Source of the DNA: Curvularia sp. ZM96
Taxonomy: Eukaryota; Ascomycota; Dothideomycetes; Pleosporales; Pleosporaceae
NCBI GenBank assembly: GCA_022457065.1
Contig: JAJGBQ010000010.1
Location: 43,570 to 107,569 of the forward strand
Length of the DNA: 64,000 bases
Direction of reading: 5' to 3'
Below, piece after piece: positions 1-10,639 of this stretch. A model generated the notes under the pieces. The model saw only the letters and a program-made list of their open reading frames with translations. It searched no databases and had not been told where the DNA came from. The position numbers and the translations under genes are program-made. Positions within the stretch are counted from its first letter, which is position 1. The number at the start of each line of letters is the position of its first letter.

Positions 1-320
1 TATTGTGATTTTTTAATCTTAGGTTACTTAATTTCTCCTAAGAACCGGCTTTCCCCGGCGACTAGAGTATACCTTACAGTCTTATTAATAACTGAAGAAC
101 CGTCTACTCGTTGCTCTTTTACAGATATTTAATTATCTAGTTTAGATCCGCGATCACCCATTTCTATTACTAGTATCTCTAATGATGTTACTATACCCCC
201 AGGCATTAATGGGGCCACTTCAAAAGTTTCCTCATGAAGCTTAGTTATTAGAGCTTTAGGGCTTCCCCGGAATTTGGCTCTTTTACACAATAGTAATGAG
301 GCACCTAATCTCAACTTTTT
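1..320 (-). mobile_element. atp6 intron 2, group I, partial (runs off left edge)
   Basis: It begins after exon 2 of atp6, which ends in T as a group I 5' splice site should, and continues past the window start. It holds the same core block found in cox3 intron 2, nad1 intron 1 and nad3 intron 1, including an in-frame SPKALITKLHEETF-type stretch. No HEG is visible in the part seen. Confidence 0.75.
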
Positions 321-2249
321 ATGTTGGCTGCTAATCTTAATCCTAAAGAAACATTACGTGCTAGATATGAAATGAATTCAATTAACACTAATAAAGGTAA
401 TAATCCTAATGGACAACCAGCTGGAACAAATAAAGAAAAGAATTTTAATCCATGTTCTTTGAATCCTAAAACTGTTGCACCTAATACAACAGTAAAACTA
501 AGTGAGAATGTTAATATAAAATGAGATGTTGAGGCAAAACTATAAGGACTTCTTGATAGACATATAGACATATCAAGCCGGACTATATCTTGACTGCTCT
601 ATTTAGTAATATGAGCAGCCTTTTACGTGTAGTCTCTGAGGACCCTCTAGTATACACTATTCTTTTTGTCTAAAGTATTAGTAATATCTGTTGGTTTCCT
701 GCTGATTTTTCATTGTTTTATCTTTAGAGTTGTTACGTCTTTTAATAAATTCTACAACCATTGTTAAATTTATTATTCATGATCGTATCTAAAGCATTAG
801 AAATTTTCAGCATATAGTAAAATTTAACATAATATATTACCAATTATAATAAAGCGTAATTAAAAACAAAATATAAGGGTTAGACTATTTTATATCTAAG
901 ACGTTTAGTTAATGTATTCTTTTACTGTTCATATTACTTTTAATTCTTTTTATATTTTCTATACCCTGCTTTGTTAAATGATCCTTAGATTTTATTAACT
1001 CGGCTACTTTACAAAAATCTAGGTAATCTTCCTTTTTAGTGCCTAGTAATGGGTATTTATTAAATAAAGATATGATTTTATTTATATCAGAAAAAGTTGA
1101 AACAGTTAAATTTACTTCATTACGGCTACTATAACATTTCCCACAACCTAAATAATTTGAAATATTATCTAATAATACTGAATCCTTAGAATGTTGAGTT
1201 ATTACAAATCTTAAACCTATGTTGTCTGTTGTTTTTTTGCTTTTAGATTCTTGAATAATAACCATAAAAGATCCTTCCCCTTCAACAAACCCAACTAGTC
1301 AATAAACATCTTTTATTTCTGAAATATCAACCTTTGGTCTTACCACGGGTATCATATTAGGAAATGTTTCTTTAAATTTTTCAGATAAACCCCAATTTAA
1401 TACAGATTTTATACCAACTAATGTTAGTAAACCTTTTTCAGTTAAATGTAACTTTTCCTGTATTAAATCAATAGATTGTTTAAATAAAAGGTAATCTGCT
1501 AATTTTTGGGTTATTAAAGGATAATGATCGAAATGAGTTGTTATTACTCTTAAATTCTTCAAAGAACTAACACGATACATGAATGAATCTTGACCATGTT
1601 TATATATTTTACCTACACCCCATGTTTTTTGTAAAGCTTCTAAGATTTTTAGATCTTTTTTATGTAAATTAAGTTTAAATATAGGTTTAACTTGTCATCC
1701 TGTTTTCATTCTACAATCTTTATAGATAGATGTTGTAAAACAACCCTCTGCATCTACAAGACCTGTAATATAATAAGGGTTAAGATAATGGGTGTTATTA
1801 AGGTTATATCTAGGATATTTAGAAGTATTTGAAGAATATAGTCTTATTCTTTTGTTTTTTAAATTCATTAAGCTAAATGTTTGGATAATATATATATGTA
1901 GGCTCCTTTTAACCATTCCTATTAAATTGTTAATTAAAATAAAGATAAATAATGCATACATAAATGGGAAGTAAGCTTGACCACTTTTGTTGTTAATTTG
2001 GTTTACAACAATACTGTGTATAGTTGCATACAATGTATCTTGACTTAAAGATCATTTGTTTGGAGTAATTTTTGAGTGGTTAGTTGCTAAAATACTAAAA
2101 TAGAAAGCTATGAAAGCAGCTATAGTCATATATAACCCTATATTAGTAATAGATAGGTTCATATTTGCTAATAATGGTGTATCTATACTAAATAAGTTTC
2201 TTATTTCAAATTGGTCAAGAGGGCTTAATATTGTTTGATATTTAAACAT
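321..2249 (-). CDS. atp6: ATP synthase subunit a, exons 1-2 (3' end outside window)
   Basis: This encodes the membrane proton-channel subunit of the F1Fo ATP synthase. Exon 1 is 2249-1912 and exon 2 is 548-321; the rest lies left of the window. The protein starts MFKYQTILSPLDQF and is a series of hydrophobic helices. Exon 2 holds the essential channel arginine in the LGLRLAANI motif. A TGA at 2054-2052 is read as Trp. Exon 1 ends in GT and exon 2 restores a GTT CCT junction, giving the conserved GMV-P joint. The gene is preceded by a spacer and an unusual trnP-like copy. Start chosen as the first ATG after an in-frame stop; identity is clear. Confidence 0.96.
549..1911 (-). mobile_element. 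atp6 intron 1 (group I with LAGLIDADG HEG)
   Basis: It lies between atp6 exons 1 and 2, with a T before it and a terminal G, the group I signature. Near the 3' end are the conserved core blocks seen in other introns here, including a TCAGAGACTA R-type element on the minus strand. The HEG is read through from exon 1. Confidence 0.85.
909..1910 (-). CDS. LAGLIDADG homing endonuclease in atp6 intron 1
   Basis: A double-motif LAGLIDADG endonuclease in frame with atp6 exon 1. The two helices are visible as YYITGLVDAEGCF and, about 210 residues later, WLVGFVEGEGSF. TGA codons are read as Trp, including one in the second motif. The reading frame is intact to a TAA at 911-909, so it may be active. 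Proteins of this family cut the intronless allele and may also help splicing as maturases. Confidence 0.9.
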
Positions 2250-2539
2250 ATATAATGATTATGTTTTACTATAAGTATAAAATTAGTTTTTCGAAATTAT
2301 TGGGATAAGGCTTTTAAATATATTATTATACAATTAAAAATGTTACTATTTAACAATTAAATCTTAACTATGTGCTAGCCATTAAATTAATCCTTATAAT
2401 AAATAATACAATTATAAAGATTTATAAAGTAATAAAGTTAATAAGTAATATATTACAAATTTAATAATATTTTAATATACCTTCTTATTATTTTTTATCC
2501 TCCCGCAATCTTGCGGGGGGAAGATTTAAAATCCTATTT

Positions 2540-2610
2540 CGGGTCTTTATGATTCAAACATAACAAATCCTCAACCTAAATGAGGCGCCTAACCAACCTG
2601 GCTTTAACCC
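2540..2610 (-). tRNA. tRNA-Pro paralog with UAG anticodon (possible pseudogene)
   Basis: It is clearly a copy of trnP at 9935-10007, sharing the D arm and flanks, including a poly-G/poly-C hairpin just 3' of it. The anticodon loop reads TTTAGGT, giving UAG (Leu) instead of UGG, and the T loop has lost its usual C. The acceptor stem pairs poorly beyond four bases. A regular trnL(UAG) exists at 3889-3971. Most likely a decaying duplicate. Confidence 0.6.
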
Positions 2611-3395
2611 GTTTAACATAAAATGTACTCTATGTATAAGGTAACTATAAAAGTGTTTTAATAAAAAATAAAAATAAATAGGCCTTCAAATTAGTGTGTA
2701 TTACTACTAATTTCTAAGTCGTATATATTTGAGCTATATTAATATAATAATACTATAAGATATATCGAAAACTGAGAACAAGTTATTAATCATTATATAA
2801 AATTGTTATAAAGAAAAATAAATTGAAAAATACTTTAAAAAATATATCTAAAAATCAACTTTTTACCAACTATGTTTAAATTCATAACACAATTAAATTA
2901 TGATAAAAAATTTTTGGGTGACAAATAATATACTTTAAAAATATTGTCTGTACAATATCCTACTGTTTTACGCTCCTGATCTGTTATATTTGCTATAATA
3001 CCTGTTAGAACTGGTAGCATAAGGTTTTTGAATATATCTTTATATTAAGACAAAATAAGATATATTACTTGGATACAAGTAAGCCGGGTCATGTACGTAA
3101 TATTTAACTAAAATAAAGATTAATTAAGGCTTTTTATTCCATAGTTATAATAAAAAACTAAAAGTTTTTATTATTTTAGTTTCTGTGAATTACCCAAGCT
3201 TTTACCTCACTTTTAAAAAAAGCTATATTTAAATCACTGGACTTCCCTACTATTCTCTTAAAAATATTAAGTATAATAAAATTAAGATGAATTACATTTG
3301 TATCACAAGTTAATTGAAAAAAAAAAAATGATGAAAAGAAGTGTATCTTCTTTAAAAGAAGAAGATAACACAAAATATATGAAGTAATTTATGCG
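2611..3395. other. AT-rich spacer without recognised gene
   Basis: About 785 bases of AT-rich DNA between the trnP-like copy and trnM. I see short open frames with poly-lysine or poly-phenylalanine composition only, and no recognisable domain or tRNA. Confidence 0.6.
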
Positions 3396-3467
3396 AGCCA
3401 GGAGAGAAATTTGAATTCCCACTATTAATGCATGAAATTAATGTTCTACCGATTGAACTATCCTGGC
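3396..3467 (-). tRNA. trnM: tRNA-Met (CAU)
   Basis: Cloverleaf with seven-pair acceptor GCCAGGA/TCCTGGC and a D arm GTTC/GAAC. The anticodon loop TTCATGC sits on a TTAAT/ATTAA stem. It is one of three CAU tRNAs in the rnl-atp6 tRNA belt. Whether it is an elongator or another type cannot be settled here. Confidence 0.88.
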
Positions 3468-3662
3468 TTATTATTGTATAATATACAACAAATATATTAC
3501 CTATCTAAACTATGTTGGTATAAGTATATTTTATAACACGTGTAATAGGTAAACTATATTAGTTTATAAACGTGTATAAACGTATATAAACACATATAAA
3601 CGTATATAAACACATATAAACATATATAGCACATTAAATAACAACCCTATATATAATATACT

Positions 3663-3737
3663 GGGAGGATACCCTGAATCGAACAGGGAACTTACTGTGC
3701 CACATACAGTTGTTCTGCCAATTGAACTACATCCACC
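3663..3737 (-). tRNA. trnH: tRNA-His (GUG)
   Basis: Cloverleaf with anticodon loop ATGTGGC on an ACTGT/ACAGT stem and a strong T arm CCCTG/CAGGG. The acceptor stem has one mismatch at the third pair. Confidence 0.9.
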
Positions 3738-3741
3738 TTTT

Positions 3742-3813
3742 TTATGTAGGGGTGATTCGAACACCCATAAGTAAATACCAAAAATTTATGACTTACCATT
3801 AGTCTACTACATA
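3742..3813 (-). tRNA. trnQ: tRNA-Gln (UUG)
   Basis: Acceptor TATGTAG/CTACATA pairs perfectly. The anticodon loop TTTTGGT on TAAAT/ATTTA gives UUG. Located five bases from trnH. Confidence 0.92.
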
Positions 3814-3888
3814 TTAATAATGATCAACATATAAAAAAAATAAATTAAAATATGTAAACTTTATAGAATAATACGTTACTATAATATT

Positions 3889-3971
3889 TATGGGTAATAA
3901 GACTCGAACTTATATGAATTAATTTCACCCCGTCCTAAGCGGGACCTGTCTACCAATTTCAGCATACCCAT
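3889..3971 (-). tRNA. trnL: tRNA-Leu (UAG)
   Basis: A type II tRNA with a long variable arm. Acceptor ATGGGTA/TACCCAT pairs fully, and the anticodon loop CTTAGGA on TCCCG/CGGGG gives UAG. This is the standard CUN decoder, which makes the trnP-like UAG copy at 2540-2610 redundant. Confidence 0.93.
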
Positions 3972-4352
3972 TTTTAGTGCTAAAAAATCCATTTATTTTA
4001 GGATACTGTGTAAATAAACCTTAATATTTACAATTATTGTATAAGCAATACAAATATAGCTTATACAAACACAACTTAAAAGTATAAACACAACTTAAAA
4101 TAAGCTAATTCAACTTAAAAATATAAACACAACTTAAAATAAGCTAATTCACCTTAAATGTATAAACACAACTTAAAATAAGTTAATTCACCCTAACTGT
4201 ATAATACATTTTAAAATAACTAAATACACCTTAAATAACCTAAATTTAATTGTATTTTCATTAAACATAACTATTAAATAAATAATTATTAAGCTGTATA
4301 GGATTTTTAATTTATCTTCTTAAAATAACCTATAATACAATCTATTAATATA
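3972..4352. repeat. AT-rich spacer with imperfect tandem repeats
   Basis: Roughly 4055-4200 holds about four imperfect copies of a ~40-base unit built on ACAACTTAAAATAAGCTAAT. The rest is AT-rich with no gene seen. Confidence 0.6.
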
Positions 4353-4425
4353 TGCCCAAGACAAGATTTGAACTTATAACCTAAACACCTTCAAAGTTTC
4401 GCTCTACCAATTGAGCTACCTGGGC
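4353..4425 (-). tRNA. trnF: tRNA-Phe (GAA)
   Basis: Acceptor GCCCAGG/CTTGGGC, D arm GCTC/GAGC and an anticodon loop TTGAAGG giving GAA. Confidence 0.92.
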
Positions 4426-4489
4426 TTTTATCTTGCATTTTAAAGTTACTCCTATTTATTTACAGTTAATATACTCCATCTTTTTGTTT

Positions 4490-4540
4490 TTTTTTTGAAA
4501 AAAACTCTTTTTAAAAAGAGCTCCGCTCTTTTTATACTTA
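4490..4540. repeat. Imperfect hairpin
   Basis: A run of A/T with the inverted block AAAAAGAGCTCCGCTCTTTTT can form a strong stem-loop between trnA and trnF. Role unknown. Confidence 0.55.
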
Positions 4541-4737
4541 CGAATAGCTCATTCACTAATAGTTAAGAAATTGGTAGCTTGTACATTAGAATTAAAAAGT
4601 TTTTCCTTACCTGTAAACACCAGACTTACCTTTATTATCCTTTGGAATTTGTACCTTTCAATGTTATTATACATAAAGGAGTAACTTATAAAGCTTCATT
4701 TACCAAATTTAGATTTGAAAATAAAAAAGTGAAATAA

Positions 4738-4790
4738 ACTATCCCTGCCGGGATGAGCCCCATCGGGGGTCTTCCCCCTCGGGGCTGAAA
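4738..4790 (-). repeat. GC-rich palindromic element, family 1
   Basis: Inverted copy of the module built on GACCCCCGATGGGGCTCAT and ATCCCGCAGGGATAG that recurs across the window (for example 14098-14240 and 16593-16727). Much richer in G+C than its surroundings. The rest of 4426-4931 is AT-rich with no gene seen. Confidence 0.8.
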
Positions 4791-4931
4791 AATAAATAAA
4801 CTATATAAATGTAACATAATATCGACATAATATTTGAAATTCAATCTAAAGTACAACCATTTTTTCAACATAATCTTTTGTATTATGTCATAATAATGAG
4901 TGAATAATAATTTGAGATTTAATTTTAACGT

Positions 4932-5003
4932 TGGAGATATTAGGACTCGATCCTAAAATAACGATATGCAAAATCGCAGTTTTACCAATTAAACTATATC
5001 CCC
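4932..5003 (-). tRNA. trnA: tRNA-Ala (UGC)
   Basis: Acceptor GGGGATA/TATCTCC with a G-T pair. The anticodon loop TTTGCAT on GCGAT/ATCGT gives UGC. Confidence 0.93.
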
Positions 5004-5035
5004 TTAAGTTAATACATAAAAATAACTTATAAAGT

Positions 5036-5108
5036 AAGCCCAAGCGGGGTTTGAACCCGCGCATTTAACAGTGAAAATGTTACGTCTTAACCACTTGACT
5101 ATTGGGCC
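5036..5108 (-). tRNA. trnE: tRNA-Glu (UUC)
   Basis: Acceptor GGCCCAA/TTGGGCT, anticodon loop TTTTCAC on TAACA/TGTTA, and a GC-rich T stem. Confidence 0.93.
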
Positions 5109-5803
5109 TTAGATTTTATATAAATGCTTAAAAACGCAAAATATAAAGTAAAAAAAAAGTAGTTAAATACCATGTAAAAGTGACAATATGGTTAATTTAT
5201 GTTTAATACTTACATCCTTAAGAATAAAAATTTATAAGTAAAATTTTTAGGTAAGCCTGCTTCGCTGGTTTACCGTCGCTGGTAAGCCTAGTTATAAAAT
5301 ATACCAATACTACCCCGAGGATCGTGGATGTCCCCAGCTCAAGGGGTGGGGGTGGGAGAAAACCCCTTTAGGAACTAGTATTACAATTACATGGGAAAGA
5401 ATGGTTAATTACTATCCCCAAAAGGTATTCCCGTAGGGTATAGTGTACCCTCTTCTTTTACAAGGACTTGTGACCTTCCGTATAAATACAGAGTAGCACT
5501 CACACCATCTTTCTAGACCGGTACAACCGACATAAGATAAACTAAAGCGAAAAAATATTACGCGACAAGAATCATATTAAGGGACAAGAAATCAAAAACC
5601 AAAATAACGTATTGGAGATGTTAAAGGTTATTTAGGGCGCCACTATCAACAATCTCCTACTAACCCACAGGTATACGCTCATGTGTTTCGTTTTTCTAAG
5701 ATGTTGTTTATACTGGTCATGTTGTGTTGGGAATTTGTAATACCACAGCACCTGTATATATAAGTTACAGAGTGTTAATGTGGTGGTTATTAACCTTTTC
5801 TAT
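5109..5803. other. Unexplained spacer of mixed composition
   Basis: About 700 bases with higher G+C than normal spacers. It includes GCTTCGCTGG/ACCAGCGA-type hairpins near 5250-5290 and a G-rich run near 5340. I found no intact ORF, tRNA or rRNA domain. It could be a relic of an inserted element or an unrecognised structured RNA. Confidence 0.5.
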
Positions 5804-5874
5804 AAGGCCAGAATGACTTGAACACTCATCTGAGCTGTTATGAGCAGCTTGCTTTGCCTATTAAGCTATAGCCT
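5804..5874 (-). tRNA. trnM: tRNA-Met (CAU)
   Basis: Anticodon loop CTCATAA on AGCTG/CAGCT gives CAU. The acceptor AGGCTAT/CTGGCCT has one mismatch. Second CAU tRNA of the belt. Confidence 0.88.
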
Positions 5875-5880
5875 TTAACT

Positions 5881-5951
5881 ATGCGGACAGAGGATTTGCA
5901 CCCCTATTTACTGGTCATGAGCCAGGTATGTTACTATTACATCAATCCGCA
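5881..5951 (-). tRNA. trnM: tRNA-Met (CAU), possible initiator
   Basis: Acceptor TGCGGAT/GTCCGCA. The anticodon loop CTCATGA sits on a G/C-rich CCTGG/CCAGT stem resembling initiator tRNAs. Third CAU tRNA, seven bases from the previous one. Confidence 0.88.
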
Positions 5952-5969
5952 TTCATTCTTCCAGCAAAG

Positions 5970-6192
5970 CAGCCCCAGTCTTCTTTTCAAAGAAAAGAAG
6001 ACTGGAGGGGTAACTTTTTTTTACCTATGTTATATTAAAAAAGTAACCGCAAGCTTGCGGTTATTTTTTTTTTCGACGTAATTTCGATTTAAATTACTAT
6101 CCCTTTTATTTTTTTTTGACGTTATTTCTCTTTTTTTTTTCTAGTAATTTCTATGAAATTACCTCGAAAAAAAAAACAAACGAAATAACTAA
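5970..6192. repeat. Palindromic element, family 1 (rearranged copy)
   Basis: It contains the GCAGCCCCAGTCTTC end, an AGTCTTCTTTTC/GAAAAGAAGACT hairpin, and ATTTC-GAAAT/GACGTT blocks bounded by poly-T and poly-A. These match the recurrent family near 14.1, 16.6, 20.3 and 38.1 kb. Confidence 0.7.
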
Positions 6193-6218
6193 AAAAAAAA
6201 TTAGGGAAAATATCTAAC

Positions 6219-6291
6219 TAGCCCAGTACGAGAATTGCACTCATATCTTCCGATTACAAAACGGGTGCATTACTATTATGCAAACCAGGCT
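6219..6291 (-). tRNA. trnT: tRNA-Thr (UGU)
   Basis: Acceptor AGCCTGG/CTGGGCT. The anticodon loop TTTGTAA gives UGU, on a stem with two mismatches. It is the first tRNA downstream of rnl, a common Pezizomycotina arrangement. Confidence 0.85.
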
Positions 6292-6344
6292 AAATAAAGT
6301 ATTTTTAATGATAAGTATGTTATTTAGTTAATGATAATAAATTA

Positions 6345-9300
6345 GTACTTTATACCTAAGAACATCAAAGCCCTTTCAGCCAAAGCCTATAATCCCTTAA
6401 CCATATTGTTAGAACTAGAGTTAACTGTAGCAGCTACTTTTCTAGCACTAACCCTATGAAAAATTTGGATTCGTAATGTTATACTACGTTTCTAAGAGTA
6501 TCCTAAGGTAAGCTTCGTGCCTAGATGCATTCAGCACTTATCTTAACTAACATAGCTTTCCTGCCATGCCTATACTATGTATAAATACTTGAGTATAAAA
6601 GTATTACCATCTATAGCTCAAATAGGTAATAAATTCACATGAATCTATCTATATTACTCTCCCTCTTCTGTAGATACCCATTTTCTACTTATTAAGGAGA
6701 ACCTATTCTTGCCGTTATTTATCAGGTTAATATTAAGCGCATAAACAACAGGTAAACCATAGGTTACCATACCCAACTCCTTTCGTACGAAGGGGCTATC
6801 CTTATTTTACTCCAATTTCCTCTAGAAGATAGAAACCATACTGTCTCACGACGTATTTAACCCAGCTCGTGTAGCTCTTTAATCGACGAACAGTCGTACC
6901 CTTCATGATTCCTGCATTCATGTGGATGAGCTAAGCCGACATCGAGGTGCCAAACTGCGCACTCAATTTGTACTCTCTGGCGCAATTAGCCTGTTATCCC
7001 CAGCGTAGCTTTTTCAATAATACAAGACCTTTCCTTACTGCGTCTTGCGGTCTTTATGCCCTGCTTACGCAACTGATAGACGTGTATGTCAAACAGTAAA
7101 GCAAGATTAAGCCATTAAACTTTGGAAGTATATATCAACATCATTTCTTATAGAGGTATTCTAAAAAAATAACTAATAGTGTTATAATTATATCTTTTTT
7201 ACAATTATTAACACTATATATACACCTATTTTCCACATAGGTAAAATCTTACTTATATTAAATTGTTTTAGTTCTAACTTAAATAGAAATATAACTGAAT
7301 TAGTTATAGATACTTTATAAAAGTAAATATAAAAAATAACAAACTAAATATAGTAATTAAAAAATTAAAATATACAAGGCAATTATTTAATAAAAGCCCT
7401 ATATAATTTGCGTATAGCATATTACAAAAATAAATTTGGATACTCCCAGGTACTCTTTATGGGATCTGTGCCCCGCATAAACCATCTGCTAGCCATTGTC
7501 TCCTGAGTTTGATATAATCTCCCTCCTTTTATGGATTACATTCAGACGTCAGTTACAATAATGTAACCTATTCTACTGATATAACAACCAGAGTAAAGGT
7601 GTTTCAATTTTGTCGTTCAACTACCTTATTCACTAAAACCTGTTAAATTATACCCTATAACTAGTAACAGTAAAGCTGCATGGGGTCTTCTCGTCTATCT
7701 AGAGATAGGCAGTATCTTCACTGCCATTCCAGTTTCACTGAGCCAATCATTGAGACAGCTGTTGCATCGTGAGATCATTCATGCGCGACATCATTTAAAT
7801 GCCAAGGTATTTCGCTACCTTAGGACCCTCATAGGTAAGGCCGCCATTAAATGGGGGTTCCTTCAAAACCTAGCCTATTTTAGTCGTCTAAGTAAATCCG
7901 TTAACCAGCCATCATTGGGCAGATAGCGCACTCTATACATTGATTTACATCTTACGCAAAGTGCTGTGTTTTAATTAAACAGTCGTGCAACACCATTTTA
8001 TGTCTCCTTTTCCTAAACTGATATTAATCAGTAGGAATGGCACACCTTCTCCCTCAGTTACGGTGTCAATTTGCCGAGTTCCTTAATGATTGTTAGCTCA
8101 AACGCCTTCGTATTCTCTACTAGCTTACTTGTGGTAGTTTTTAGGTACGGTTTTATATGTTTAAGGATGCCTAGTAATATCTCTCTAGTTTATTTACTAG
8201 TCCCCGAAGGGGACTAACCTTTAGGTCTGGCCCCTGTAAGGGGCCATCCCAAAGGATAGTATTTTTATCTACATCCTTAGACTATATGCTTTTCCAGAAC
8301 ATTTTACTCCATTTCTTTATGTTGTCACATATAATCTCCTCATCATTTTATCCTTTAGGTTTAATTTAGAGACCGATTAACTTTCCCATAAGCTTAAGGC
8401 GAGAGGGCCTTTTAGGGGCATCCTCTTTTTCGTTACTCGTGTCAGCATTCTCACTTGGGATATTTATGGAAACCCGCAATGTAGCGAGCAAATTACAGAT
8501 GTAATAATGAAAATAGGTGTATCCTTCCCCTGTATTCATCCAGTTTTTATACATTAAAAAAGATTCTAAGGGGTTTATTACCTATTTTTAATCCTATTTA
8601 CCCAATGTTCCGCTACCCCATAAATAATACTTAAATAACTTTTAAGTATATTAAAATAGGATTTAACCTAATATTATTATTATGGACAAGGTGTCGGTGT
8701 TTTGTTTTAGATCCGTTATATCTTCGGCGCTTTTAACTTATAAGGTTAACTAATTAACCGTTTGAACCAGTGCTCTGTTACGAGGTCTTTAAAAAATGGC
8801 CGCTTCTAAGCCTATTTCCTGGTTGTATAGTTTAAATACTTCCTTACTTTCACTTAACAAAAACTTTGGAACCTTAAACACTTGTTCTGGGCTGTTTCCC
8901 TTTTGACATACAACCTTATCGTTAAATGTCTGATAGTTCAACACTCATCATTGCCCTTCCGAGAGCAAATACTCGCGAATAGAGTCTTCACGACCCCCCC
9001 ATATGCACAAGGCATTACATACCCTAAAAGGATATTAATGCACAAATTGTCCGAGATCACAGTTCTGTACCTGCTATGATGTTATTTAAACTACATACTT
9101 ACATATGTTTCGCGGAAAACCAGCTATAGTAGTCAGGATTGTCTTTCACTAACTTACCACAGTTCTTTGGATATCTTTACAACGATAACCCATTCGGCCT
9201 TTTATAAGCCTGACCATGGTAAGATCACTACTCTTCGGGTCTCTAATTAGATACTAATTCATTACTTAATAATTGGATTATCTAGGCAAATGGATTTTTT

Positions 9301-9790
9301 TTTGTGTATTTATATTATTAGATTGTCTATCTTGTTGATATCTATTCTAATTTAATATATCCCCACTAATCACTACTTGCTTGCATCTAACTAGAACTTG
9401 CTGACCCATTATACAAAAGGTACGCTCTCATATGTTTATTAAACTTACCTCGAGCTGCTTATAAGACTACTATTTTACATACTTCCTTCACAGTACTATT
9501 CGCTATTTCTTGTATATTATATTAAGGCTTAGAGGAAGGTTCCCCTATATTCAAACAGATTAATCCATTTTACTTTAAGCCTATATCTATTTTCATTCAC
9601 ACTACTAATAGAATCTCGTTTGATTTATTTTCCTGAAGCTAATAAGATACTTCAATTCACTTCGTTTTTTTTATAGAAATTCTTCTACCATTTTCCCTAA
9701 TAAATGGAAATTACTCCATCATTTTTACGGTACTAATGGTTTAATATACAGCCTTTTATATTCTATAATAGTCTCTTTATATACTAGCCA
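6345..9790 (-). rRNA. rnl: Large subunit ribosomal RNA
   Basis: The minus strand carries highly conserved LSU blocks: the 2450-2620 region at 6840-7010 (GCCTGTTATCCCCAGCG on the plus strand, and GACATCGAGGTGCCAAAC), the peptidyl-transferase region, and further blocks to about 9200. The gene is ~3.4 kb and looks intronless. In particular there is no intron at the site near 6990 that often hosts rps3 in this group. A GC-rich palindrome sits inside at 8195-8260. Ends are estimated from where conservation fades. Confidence 0.9.
8193..8262. repeat. GC-rich palindromic element, family 2, inside rnl
   Basis: TAGTCCCCGAAGGGGACTA, followed by a GGCCCCTGTAAGGGGCC hairpin and ATCCCAAAGGATAG. A close relative lies at 57425-57490 (cox3 intron 2) and a degraded one at 38306-38365. 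It probably sits in a variable rRNA loop. Confidence 0.75.
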
Positions 9791-9881
9791 TAAAGTTAAT
9801 CCTTATAATATGTAATACATATGTATAAGGTAATAAAATTATGAAATAATACATTACATATCAAATACATTACTATATATT

Positions 9882-9917
9882 TTTATCCTCCCGCAAATTT
9901 GCGAGGGGGGGAAAAAA
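9882..9917. repeat. Poly-C/poly-G hairpin
   Basis: TCCTCCCGCAAATTTGCGAGGGGGGG forms a stem-loop just 3' of trnP on the minus strand. The same structure lies next to the trnP-like copy near 2500-2521, and a related hairpin is at 12280-12307. Confidence 0.7.
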
Positions 9918-9934
9918 TGATTTAAAATCCCAGT

Positions 9935-10007
9935 TCAGGTTATTATGATTCGAACATAACAGATCTTCAACCCAAATGAAGCGCCTAACCAACCTGGCTC
10001 TAACCTG
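9935..10007 (-). tRNA. trnP: tRNA-Pro (UGG)
   Basis: Acceptor CAGGTTA/TAACCTG pairs perfectly. The anticodon loop TTTGGGT on CTTCA/TGAAG gives UGG. Source of the altered copy at 2540-2610. Confidence 0.93.
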
Positions 10008-10034
10008 TTTATAATGTACAGTGTACTTTATAAA

Positions 10035-10232
10035 GTATAACATAGTTATACTATTTATATAGATATAACATAATGTACTTATATTGTATAAAATATAATC
10101 TATTTATAAAAATACAAGATAATTTACTCATACTGAATAACAGATAATCTATTTATAAAAATACAAGATAATATACTCATATTGAATAACAGATAATCTA
10201 TTTATAAAAATAAAACAGAGAATCTATCAAAA
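10035..10232. repeat. Tandem AT-rich repeats
   Basis: About three imperfect copies of a ~48-base unit containing AATCTATTTATAAAAATAC and ACTCATA-TTGAATAACAG, in the spacer between trnS(UGA) and trnP. Confidence 0.7.
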
Positions 10233-10237
10233 TATAA

Positions 10238-10322
10238 CAGAGAATATCCGATTCGAACGGATGTGGTTTTTCAACCAAATAAGTTTCAAGCTTATCACTT
10301 TAAGCCACTCAGTCAATTCTCT
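10238..10322 (-). tRNA. trnS: tRNA-Ser (UGA)
   Basis: Type II tRNA: acceptor AGAGAAT/ATTCTCT, anticodon loop CTTGAAA on ATAAG/CTTAT, and a GGTT/AACC variable arm. Confidence 0.93.
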
Positions 10323-10439
10323 TTTTTAGTTTGTATTGTTCTATGAACTAAAAGATATAATAAATTGTTCATTCTTATAGTACAGGTATGCACAATTCTA
10401 TCTTAATTAAATGAAATAGGTTACATATACTTAAAGTAC

Positions 10440-10511
10440 AAGTGCGTACAAGACTCGAACTTGTAAGAACATGTCCGTAGCATGTCGTTATACCAATTTA
10501 ACTAACGCACT
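10440..10511 (-). tRNA. trnR: tRNA-Arg (ACG)
   Basis: Acceptor AGTGCGT/ACGCACT. The anticodon loop CTACGGA on ACATG/CATGT gives ACG, the CGN decoder. Confidence 0.93.
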
Positions 10512-10515
10512 TTAC

Positions 10516-10587
10516 TGATTCCTCAACGAATTGAACGTCGATCACATCCTTATCAAGAATGCGCTTTACCTATTAAGCTAAGGAACC
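10516..10587 (-). tRNA. trnI: tRNA-Ile (GAU)
   Basis: Acceptor GGTTCCT/AGGAATC, anticodon loop TTGATAA on CATTC/GGATG. Confidence 0.93.
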
Positions 10588-10639
10588 TTTATTACACATA
10601 TAATATTTGAAAATTTAAAACAATTAAATTCCGGCGTCT

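Noticed and set aside
8366..9079. ORFs inside rnl on both strands
   Set aside because: They overlap conserved rRNA and carry no protein motif.
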